Of a stretch of DNA of 6,610 nucleotides, positions 1 through 5,767 are shown in pieces. A model generated the notes under the pieces. That model searched no databases. It had not been told where the DNA came from and saw nothing but the letters and a program-made list of their open reading frames with translations. Location: NCBI GenBank assembly GCA_019414025.1, contig DXMU01000005.1, positions 1 to 6,610 of the forward strand. The letters are read 5' to 3'. Each line of letters opens with the position of its first letter. Position 1 is the stretch's first letter. A program made the translations under genes and the position numbers. Source of the stretch: Collinsella sp. Lineage in GTDB: Bacteria; Actinomycetota; Coriobacteriia; Coriobacteriales; Coriobacteriaceae.

Positions 1-515
<515 letters not shown>

Positions 516-517
516 TC

Positions 518-1360
518 ATGTCCGCCCGTAAAGCTCGCACGGAGGCGGCTGCCGCTGGCGCCGCCCCCGTTGACTCTGAGGAGAAGGACGTGAAGATTCC
601 CGTAGAGGCCGTCGACGATACTGAGGTCAACGAGGCCCCGGCCGCCGAGGCTGCCGAGAACCAGGTAGAGGATTCCAACAAGGAGGCGACGATGACCGAG
701 GACGAGATGGTGGAAGCCGCTATCCGCGCCGGTGAGGAAGCCGCCGACAACGACTTTAAGCTCAAGTTCGAGCAGGCCCAAAAGGAGCTTGCCGACGTGC
801 GCAATGAGCTCGATGCTGCGGCAGAGGCTCAGAAGGCCGCCGAGGACAAGGCGAAGGACGCCACTGAGCGCACCGCTCGTCTGCAGGCCGACTGGGAGAA
901 CTTCCGTCGCCGCACCGCCAACGAGCGCATCGCCGAGCGCGAGCGCGCGACCGAGAAGCTTGTCACCGCGCTGTTGCCGGTGATCGACGATATCGAGCGC
1001 GCGATCGACCATGCCCGCAGCCAAGAGCTTTCCGACGACTTTAAGCAGTTCGTCGATGGCGTTGACGCGGTACATGCCAAGCTGCTCGATGTGTTTGCGC
1101 ACGAGGGCGTTGAGCCCATCGACCCCAAGGGCGAGGCGTTCGATCCGCTCGAGCACCAGGCTGTGGGCCGCGTCGAGGACGCATCGCAGTACGACGAGAC
1201 CGTCAACGATGTGTACCAGAAGGGCTACCGCATGGCAGATCGCATCCTGCGTTCCGCGATGGTGACGGTGACCTACGGTGGCGAGAAGCGCCCCGCACCG
1301 GAGCCCGAAGCGGCGCCCGAGGATGCTACGGCCGATACGGCCGAGAGCACCGAGGAGTAA
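518..1360 (+). CDS. grpE: Nucleotide exchange factor GrpE
   Basis: GrpE releases ADP from DnaK and so drives client release in the cytosol. The 280-residue reading begins with an acidic, Ala/Glu-rich, probably disordered tail (about residues 1-75). A long coiled-coil helix follows (about 80-145), then the family core LLPVIDDIERAIDHA (about 153-166). The C-terminal beta domain runs from about 195 to 254 and includes EGVEPIDPKGEAFDPLEHQAV and the NDVYQKGYRMADRILRSAMV segment. The ATG is only 2 nt after the dnaK stop, with a modest GAGGA (504-508) 9 nt upstream, so translational coupling to dnaK is likely. At 280 aa it is longer than the usual roughly 180-220 aa. An in-frame ATG at 692 with a perfect AGGAGG would give 222 aa and may be the true or an additional start. 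The C-terminal tail after residue 255 is acidic and low-complexity. Confidence 0.95.
   Translation: MSARKARTEAAAAGAAPVDSEEKDVKIPVEAVDDTEVNEAPAAEAAENQVEDSNKEATMTEDEMVEAAIRAGEEAADNDFKLKFEQAQKELADVRNELDAAAEAQKAAEDKAKDATERTARLQADWENFRRRTANERIAERERATEKLVTALLPVIDDIERAIDHARSQELSDDFKQFVDGVDAVHAKLLDVFAHEGVEPIDPKGEAFDPLEHQAVGRVEDASQYDETVNDVYQKGYRMADRILRSAMVTVTYGGEKRPAPEPEAAPEDATADTAESTEE
681..694 (+). promoter_or_regulatory. Strong internal ribosome binding site and ATG within grpE
   Basis: AGGAGG at 681-686 sits 5 nt before the in-frame ATG at 692-694 (Met59 of the long reading, starting MTEDEMVEAA). This is a better Shine-Dalgarno match than the one before the first ATG at 518. Translation from here gives a 222-residue GrpE that keeps the coiled coil and beta domain and loses only the acidic N-terminal tail. 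The codons could coincidentally spell Lys-Glu-Ala, so use of the site is inferred. Confidence 0.5.
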
Positions 1361-1365
1361 TTGAG

Positions 1366-1396
1366 AAGGGCCCCGGGGCAACACCCGGGGCCCTTT
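1366..1396 (+). terminator. G/C-rich terminator-like hairpin between grpE and dnaJ
   Basis: A perfect 10-bp stem, GGGCCCCGGG at 1368-1377 with CCCGGGGCCC at 1384-1393, is extended by AA/TT pairs at its base. It has a 6-nt loop and is followed by only a short TTT. It starts 5 nt after the grpE stop. The weak U tract suggests partial termination or a processing/stability element that would lower dnaJ-hspR expression relative to dnaK-grpE. No convincing new promoter is visible before dnaJ. Confidence 0.7.
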
Positions 1397-1423
1397 CTGG
1401 CCAAGTGCCATATGACAGCATGA

Positions 1424-1446
1424 GCCGCCGTCCGCAGGGGCGGCGG
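1424..1446 (+). repeat. Small inverted repeat in the dnaJ leader
   Basis: CCGCCG at 1425-1430 is complementary to CGGCGG at 1441-1446 across a 10-nt loop. The right arm ends 7 nt before the dnaJ Shine-Dalgarno region (AGGAG at 1454-1458 and GAGGAG at 1458-1463). It might shape access to the ribosome binding site, but short G/C stems arise easily in this base composition. Confidence 0.3.
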
Positions 1447-1468
1447 ATGTAACAGGAGAGGAGCTACG

Positions 1469-2428
1469 ATGGCTGCAGGCAAAACCTTCTATGACATCCT
1501 GGGCGTATCCAAGAGCGCCTCCGACAAAGAGATTAAGAGCGCGTTTCGCAAGCTCGCGCAAAAATATCACCCCGACGCCGGCGGCGACGAGGCCAAGTTT
1601 AAGGAGATCAGCGAGGCCTACGAGACGCTTTCGGACGAGAAGAAGCGCAAAGAGTACGACCAGATGCTCATGTTTGGCGGCATGCCGGGCGCGGGCGGCG
1701 CGTATGGCGGCGGCTACGGTGCCGGCGCGGGCGCCAGCGGCTGGGGCGATATCTTCGACAGCATCTTTAGCGGTAACGGCGCCTGGGGCAGCGATTGGGG
1801 CTCGGGCTTTGCCGGGGCTGCAGGCAATGCCGGCGCGGGTCGCAGTCGCGCTCGCAAGGGCGGCGACCTGTCGCTGACCGTCGATGTGACGGCCGAGGAC
1901 GCGTTTCGCGGCGTGACGCACAAGGTCACCTACCGCATTCCCTCGACGGGCGAACAGCAAACCATTACGGTCTCGGTGCCCGCGGGCGCGGTCGACGGCG
2001 GCAAGCTGCGCTACAAACGTCGCGGCGAGTATGGCGTTGCCGGTGGCGAGCGCGGCGACCTGGTCGTGACCACACATGTGGAGGAGCACCCGCTGTTTAA
2101 GCGCAAAGGCGCCGACGTGACCATGGAGGTACCGGTCTCGGTCTACGAGGCGGCGCTCGGCTGCACGGTGGACGTGCCCACGCCCGGCGGTGCGACGGTT
2201 CGTCTGAAAGTGCCTGCGGGCACCCAGACGGGCAAGAAGTTCCGCTTTAAGGAGATGGGTGCGCCCGACGTCAAGCACCGTGGCCGCACAGGCGCGCTGC
2301 TCGTCGAGATTAAGGTGCAGGTTCCCACGAACCTGTCCGATGACGAGCGCGATGCCATGACCAAGCTGCGTGAGGCCGACACGCGCGACTATCGCGAGAA
2401 GGTCAATCGTTACAAGGCGACGTACTAG
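1469..2428 (+). CDS. dnaJ: J-domain co-chaperone, DnaJ/CbpA type without zinc finger
   Basis: This J-protein stimulates the DnaK ATPase and delivers clients. The J domain occupies about residues 5-68 with the essential HPD motif at 34-36. A Gly-rich linker follows (about 70-127) with aromatic residues and a WGDIFDSIF segment. Two beta-sandwich client-binding domains run from about 131 to 290 (GGDLSLTVDVTAEDAFRGV..., then HPLFKRKGADVTMEVPVSVYEAALG and VRLKVPAGTQTGKKFRF). No CxxCxGxG repeats occur and the only cysteine is Cys232, so this is a type II (CbpA-like) protein rather than classical DnaJ. The 319 aa length fits that class. The start is supported by GAGGAG (1458-1463) 5 nt before the ATG. 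Position between grpE and hspR fixes its role as the operon's J-partner. A second zinc-finger DnaJ may exist elsewhere in the genome. Confidence 0.93.
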   Translation: MAAGKTFYDILGVSKSASDKEIKSAFRKLAQKYHPDAGGDEAKFKEISEAYETLSDEKKRKEYDQMLMFGGMPGAGGAYGGGYGAGAGASGWGDIFDSIFSGNGAWGSDWGSGFAGAAGNAGAGRSRARKGGDLSLTVDVTAEDAFRGVTHKVTYRIPSTGEQQTITVSVPAGAVDGGKLRYKRRGEYGVAGGERGDLVVTTHVEEHPLFKRKGADVTMEVPVSVYEAALGCTVDVPTPGGATVRLKVPAGTQTGKKFRFKEMGAPDVKHRGRTGALLVEIKVQVPTNLSDDERDAMTKLREADTRDYREKVNRYKATY

Positions 2429-2500
2429 GGCGGTCGCGGCGCACGCCCACGCCCGCGGGCTTATGATGGACGATAACGAGACGGAAAGGGGTCAGGTGGC

Positions 2501-2917
2501 ATGGCCGAGGACAATAGGAACAAACCGCTGTACATGATCAGCGTGGCGGCCGAGCTGACCGGCATGCATCCGCAGACTCTGCGCGTCTACGAGTCCAAGG
2601 GCCTGGTGAACCCCCAGCGCTCGGGCGGCAACACGCGTCTGTATTCGCGTGCCGATATCGAGCGCCTGGAGCTCATCAACCAGCTGACCGATGAGGGCAT
2701 CAACCTTGCCGGCGTGGTGCGCATTCTCGATATGAAGGAGCGTGCCGAGGAGCGCGATCGCGAAAACGAGAAGCTTCGCGCCCGCGTTCGCCAGCTCGAG
2801 GACGAGCTACACGAGTACAAGATGCAGAAGAAGATCACCGCCCTGGCCCCGCGCGACGGCTCGGTCAACCCCGAGCAAGTCATGCGCAAGCTGCTAGGTA
2901 CGGGTAGCGACCTATAG
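2501..2917 (+). CDS. hspR: Heat-shock repressor HspR (MerR family)
   Basis: This 138-residue protein has the size and layout of HspR. A MerR-type winged helix-turn-helix begins near residue 12 (YMISVAAELTGMHPQTLRVYESKGLVNP), followed by the wing SGGNTRLYSRADIERL. A helical segment and an Arg/Glu-rich coiled coil (about 77-112) probably mediate dimerisation. The MHPQTLRVYE(S/R)KGLV stretch is characteristic of HspR. In actinobacteria HspR binds HAIR inverted repeats upstream of dnaK and represses the operon with DnaK as co-repressor, so free DnaK reports on protein damage. No CTTGAGT-N7-ACTCAAG HAIR site is visible here; the expected one lies upstream of the window. The start is supported by AAAGGGG at 2485-2491, 9 nt before the ATG. 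The gene is 72 nt downstream of dnaJ and probably the last of the operon. Confidence 0.94.
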   Translation: MAEDNRNKPLYMISVAAELTGMHPQTLRVYESKGLVNPQRSGGNTRLYSRADIERLELINQLTDEGINLAGVVRILDMKERAEERDRENEKLRARVRQLEDELHEYKMQKKITALAPRDGSVNPEQVMRKLLGTGSDL

Positions 2918-2933
2918 CTCCGCCGACGCTGCC

Positions 2934-2968
2934 GGGCACTCATTGGGGACAGACTTAAATGAGTGCCC
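2934..2968. repeat. 35-nt palindrome with GGGGACAG loop, copy A
   Basis: The arms GGGCACTCATT (2934-2944) and AATGAGTGCCC (2958-2968) are perfect 11-nt complements enclosing the 13-nt loop GGGGACAGACTTA. The same 11-13-11 plan with a GGGGACAG loop recurs at 5680-5714 with unrelated arms. It begins 16 nt after the hspR stop and could stabilise or end the operon mRNA, but no U tract follows. The arms contain GCACTC/GAGTGC, as in the CIRCE operator, but at 19 nt spacing instead of 9. Confidence 0.8.
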
Positions 2969-2971
2969 GCA

Positions 2972-3043
2972 GAATGAGAGTGGATAATCTCCCGTTTTTG
3001 GCCTGTTTGCAGGCTCAAAGTGGGAGATTATCCACTCTCGTCA
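2972..3043. repeat. Long hairpin with 18-bp perfect stem
   Basis: GAGAGTGGATAATCTCCC at 2976-2993 is exactly complementary to 3022-3039. Inside, TTTG/CAAA (2997-3000 with 3016-3019) and GCCTG/CAGGC (3001-3005 with 3010-3014) extend the stem to a TTTG tetraloop, with a few unpaired bases between. An imperfect AATGA/TCATT extension lies at the base. A stem of this length and perfection in an intergenic region suggests a repeat element. It may also act as a transcriptional barrier between hspR and the hydratase gene, although no U run follows. Confidence 0.8.
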
Positions 3044-3171
3044 TTTCGGCGTCTAAGTCTGCCCCCGGCACCCAACTCGTTCTTTGCTTTACTGAGATAA
3101 AGTGAACGTACAGATTCGTAACCCGCTGGCAACCGTTCTATGGCACGATATTGAACGAATGTATGCTATGC

Positions 3172-3188
3172 GCCCAAATCTTTTGGGC
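3172..3188 (+). promoter_or_regulatory. Leader hairpin before the hydratase ribosome binding site
   Basis: GCCCAAA (3172-3178) pairs perfectly with TTTGGGC (3182-3188) around the loop TCT. The hairpin ends 5 nt before GGGAG (3194-3198), which is 5 nt upstream of the ATG at 3204. It may influence translation initiation. Its presence, with the poor codon use of the preceding in-frame stretch, supports 3204 as the start rather than the GTG at 3102. Confidence 0.4.
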
Positions 3189-3203
3189 AGAGTGGGAGAC
3201 AGT

Positions 3204-5504
3204 ATGGTCAAGCTGTACGAGGACGGCATCTACCTGCGCGGCGGTAGCGAGGTTGTGCCTGTGGCCGAGGCTGCTGAGCGTGGCATTACGCAGGCGCCCG
3301 AGGATGCCAAACGCGGCACCATCGCGTATTCGATCCTCCAGGCACACAATACGTCGGGCGACCCCGAGGCACTCAAGATTCGCTTCGATGCCATGGCGAG
3401 CCACGACATCACCTTTGTCGGCATCATCCAGACGGCGCGCGCTTCGGGCATGGAGCAGTTCCCGCTGCCTTACGTGCTCACCAACTGCCATAACTCGCTG
3501 TGCGCCGTGGGCGGCACCATCAATGAGGACGACCACGTCTTTGGCCTTTCCGCAGCCAAGAAGTACGGCGGCATCTTCGTTCCGCCGCACATCGCCGTCA
3601 TCCACTCCTTTATGCGCGAGAACTTCGCCGGTTGCGGCAAGATGATCCTGGGTTCCGACTCGCACACCCGCTATGGTGCCCTGGGTACCATAGCCGTGGG
3701 CGAGGGCGGCGGCGAGTTGGCAAAGCAGCTGCTGCGCGACACCTACGATGTCGCCTATCCCGGCGTCGTGGCCATCTACCTCACGGGCGCCCCGCGCCCC
3801 GGCGTCGGCCCGCACGACGTGGCGCTCGCCATCATTCGCGCCGTCTTTGCCAAGGGCTACGTCAAGAACAATGTCATGGAGTTTGTGGGCCCGGGCATCG
3901 CGAGCATGACGACCGACTACCGCAACGGCGTTGACGTCATGACCACCGAGACCACCTGCCTGTCGAGCATCTGGGCCACCGACGAGGACACGCACGCGTT
4001 TTTGACCATGCACGGCCGCGGCGACGACTATCGCGAGCTCAAGCCCGCCGATGTCGCCTACTACGACGGTTGCGTCGAGGTCGACCTGTCGAGCATCAAG
4101 CCCATGATCGCACTGCCGTTCCATCCTTCCAACGGCTTTGAGATCGACGAGCTCAACGAGAACCTCGAGGACATCCTGCACGAGGTGGAGCTCGAGGCCG
4201 CCAAGATCGGCGAGGGCAAGACGCACTTTAGCCTGCTCGACAAGATCGTCGACGGCAAGCTGCACGTGCAGCAGGGCGTTATCGCCGGCTGCTCGGGCGG
4301 CAACTATGACTCCGTGGTCCAGGCTGCCCGCGTGCTCAAGGGCGCCAATACCGGCTGCGGCGAGTTCTCGCTGTCGGTCTATCCCACGAGCCAGCCCGTG
4401 GCGCTCGAACTTACACGCCGCGGCTACATCTACGACCTCATGGAGGCCGGCGCAATCGTGCGCACGGCATTCTGCGGCCCGTGCTTCGGCGCCGGCGACA
4501 CGCCCGCCAACAACGGCCTTTCGATCCGTCACACCACGCGCAACTTCCCCAACCGCGAGGGTTCCAAGCCGGGTAATGGCCAGCTGAGCGCCGTGGCCCT
4601 GATGGACGCCCGCTCCATTGCGGCAACGGCTGCCAACGGCGGCGTCCTGACGCCGGCGACCGACCTGCCCGAGGACACTTGGGACGAGGCCTGCGAGTAC
4701 ACCTTTGACGACGCGCCGTACAAGAAGCGCGTGTACTGGGGCTTTGGCAAGGCGGAGCCTGCCGACGAGCTGGTCGAAGGCCCCAACATCAAGCCGTGGC
4801 CCGCGATGGAGCCGCTCGGCGACGACATCCTGCTCAAGGTTTGCTCCAAGATCATGGACCCGGTCACCACGACCGACGAGCTCATTCCCTCGGGCGAGAC
4901 GAGCTCCTTCCGCTCCAACCCGCTGGGCCTGGCTGAGTTTACGCTGAGCCGCCGCGACCCGGCCTACGTGGGTCGCTCCAAGGAGGTCGACGCTGTGGAG
5001 AAGCGTCGCGTTGCCGGCGAGTCCGCGGGCGACCTGGCGGCGTTCGATGCCGAGCTTGCCGGTGTGTTTGAGGCGCTGGCCGGCGCGGGTGTCGCGGCCG
5101 ATGCCAAGGCGACCGAGTTCGGTTCCATGATTTACGCCAAGAAGCCTGGCGACGGCAGCGCCCGCGAGCAGGCCGCGAGCTGCCAGCGCGTAATTGGCGG
5201 CCTGGCCAACATCGTCCACGAGTACGCCACCAAGCGCTATCGCTCCAACGTGATGAACTGGGGCATGGTGCCCTTCCAGATGGAGGCCGAGCCCAGCTTT
5301 GAGGTGGGCGACTACGTCTTTGTGCCGGGCATCCGTGCCGCGCTCGATGGCGACCTAAAGGACATCGCCGCCTACGTGGTGCGCGCCGATGGTGCGGTCG
5401 AGCAGATTGTGCTCTACATTGCCGATATGACGGCCGAAGAACGTGCCATCGTCAAGGCCGGCTGTCTGATCAACTACAACAAGTTCAAGGCCGCTGCCGA
5501 GTAA
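3204..5504 (+). CDS. Aconitase-superfamily hydratase with fused swivel domain
   Basis: This is a cytosolic [4Fe-4S] hydro-lyase of the aconitase family, 766 aa from the chosen start. Domains 1-3 carry GSDSHTRYGALGTIAVGEGG (Asp152, Ser153, His154), the aconitase active-site signature. Cluster ligands are Cys363 in GCSGGNYDS and Cys424/Cys427 in FCGPCFG. Substrate-binding arginines are Arg446 and Arg451 in RNFPNREG. The swivel domain is fused at the C terminus and carries GDGSAREQAA near residue 650. The catalytic Ser is kept, but the usual second Ser is Ala653. The protein is shorter than AcnA/AcnB (about 870-890) and longer than the roughly 650-aa Aquifex type, so it may be aconitate hydratase or a YbhJ-like hydratase; the substrate is not settled. 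I chose ATG 3204, preceded by GGGAG. The GTG at 3102 would add 34 residues rich in codons rare here (CTA, AGA, CGA, GGA). The gene appears monocistronic; no citrate synthase or isocitrate dehydrogenase adjoins it. Confidence 0.9.
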   Translation: MVKLYEDGIYLRGGSEVVPVAEAAERGITQAPEDAKRGTIAYSILQAHNTSGDPEALKIRFDAMASHDITFVGIIQTARASGMEQFPLPYVLTNCHNSLCAVGGTINEDDHVFGLSAAKKYGGIFVPPHIAVIHSFMRENFAGCGKMILGSDSHTRYGALGTIAVGEGGGELAKQLLRDTYDVAYPGVVAIYLTGAPRPGVGPHDVALAIIRAVFAKGYVKNNVMEFVGPGIASMTTDYRNGVDVMTTETTCLSSIWATDEDTHAFLTMHGRGDDYRELKPADVAYYDGCVEVDLSSIKPMIALPFHPSNGFEIDELNENLEDILHEVELEAAKIGEGKTHFSLLDKIVDGKLHVQQGVIAGCSGGNYDSVVQAARVLKGANTGCGEFSLSVYPTSQPVALELTRRGYIYDLMEAGAIVRTAFCGPCFGAGDTPANNGLSIRHTTRNFPNREGSKPGNGQLSAVALMDARSIAATAANGGVLTPATDLPEDTWDEACEYTFDDAPYKKRVYWGFGKAEPADELVEGPNIKPWPAMEPLGDDILLKVCSKIMDPVTTTDELIPSGETSSFRSNPLGLAEFTLSRRDPAYVGRSKEVDAVEKRRVAGESAGDLAAFDAELAGVFEALAGAGVAADAKATEFGSMIYAKKPGDGSAREQAASCQRVIGGLANIVHEYATKRYRSNVMNWGMVPFQMEAEPSFEVGDYVFVPGIRAALDGDLKDIAAYVVRADGAVEQIVLYIADMTAEERAIVKAGCLINYNKFKAAAE

Positions 5505-5515
5505 CTCTGCTGTAC

Positions 5516-5587
5516 GCCCCTGCCACACCTTTCCCTCGTGCTCACGCGCTTCGCGAGGGTCGCCCGAGGGAAAGGTGTGGCCGGGGC
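5516..5587. repeat. Long inverted repeat after the hydratase gene
   Basis: CCACACCTTTCCCTCG at 5523-5538 is perfectly complementary to 5565-5580. The stem extends by G5522-C5581 and, across one mismatch region, by the GCCCC/GGGGC ends (5516-5520 with 5583-5587). The inner loop itself folds (CGCG-CTT-CGCG at 5545-5555). It starts 12 nt after the stop codon and may stabilise or help end the hydratase transcript. No U tract follows, so it is probably a repeat element rather than the main terminator. Confidence 0.75.
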
Positions 5588-5641
5588 TACCGCGATGTTC
5601 TCGTTGGGTCTTGAGGGACGCCAAAAATAGACTTGCTTGAT

Positions 5642-5671
5642 GCCGCCTCTGCTATCGGGGCGGCTTCTTTT
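5642..5671 (+). terminator. Rho-independent terminator of the hydratase transcript
   Basis: GCCGCC (5642-5647) pairs with GGCGGC (5659-5664) across a loop of about 11 nt, and is followed directly by TTCTTTTT. This is the only hairpin in the window with a proper U-rich tail on the + strand. It lies about 140 nt after the hydratase stop. Confidence 0.85.
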
Positions 5672-5672
5672 T

Positions 5673-5692
5673 GTCGAAAACCACCACAAAGG
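5673..5692. repeat. 20-nt direct repeat, left copy
   Basis: GTCGAAAACCACCACAAAGG is identical to 6540-6559, in the same orientation. It includes the left arm of the 35-nt palindrome at 5680-5714 plus 7 nt of flank. The two copies bracket the minus-strand orphan gene. Confidence 0.75.
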
Positions 5693-5714
5693 GGACAGGC
5701 ACCTTTGTGGTGGT
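5680..5714 (-). repeat. 35-nt palindrome with GGGGACAG loop, copy B; minus-strand terminator
   Basis: The arms ACCACCACAAA (5680-5690) and TTTGTGGTGGT (5704-5714) are perfect 11-nt complements around the 13-nt loop GGGGACAGGCACC; the outermost loop bases can pair to give 13 bp. The plan matches copy A (2934-2968), with the first 8 loop bases identical and the arms unrelated. Read on the minus strand the stem is followed by TTTTCGAC, so it can also end transcription of the minus-strand gene, whose stop is about 54 nt upstream of it. Confidence 0.8.
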
Positions 5715-5767
5715 GGGGACTAGCTCGATGTTGTTGTGATCGTTGAGCGGCATGTTAATGGGCGTCC

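Larger units (their letters stand above)
2930..3070. repeat. Composite nested inverted-repeat block (MITE-like)
   Basis: This intergenic stretch between hspR and the hydratase gene is bounded by TGCCGGG (2930-2936) and its complement CCCGGCA (3064-3070). Just inside, GGGGACAGACTTA (2945-2957) is complementary to TAAGTCTGCCCCC (3054-3066) with one mismatch. Within this lie a 35-nt palindrome and a long hairpin, listed separately. Three levels of symmetry in about 141 bp, with no coding potential, resemble a miniature inverted-repeat element or a nested insertion of two palindromes. No target-site duplication could be established. Confidence 0.6.

Noticed and set aside
2429..2500. HspR-binding (HAIR) site or separate promoter before hspR
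   Set aside because: No CTTGAGT-N7-ACTCAAG match was found. A TATGAT at 2462-2467 resembles a -10 box, but no -35 element stands at proper spacing. The palindrome GCCCGCGGGC at 2451-2460 is short.
2936..2966. CIRCE-like operator (GCACTC ... GAGTGC) near the heat-shock operon
   Set aside because: The half-sites match the CIRCE core, but the spacing is 19 nt instead of 9, and it lies downstream of hspR rather than at a chaperone promoter. The second palindrome with unrelated arms shows that the structure, not CIRCE, explains it.
2971..3070. CRISPR array or tRNA gene in the structured intergenic region
   Set aside because: The repeats are inverted and nested rather than regularly spaced direct repeats, and no cloverleaf or T-loop consensus is present.
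3138..5219. 693-codon open frame on the minus strand opposite the hydratase gene
   Set aside because: It is a shadow frame caused by codon bias in the hydratase gene. The translated sequence resembles no protein family and has repetitive Ala/Gly/Val/His/Arg composition.
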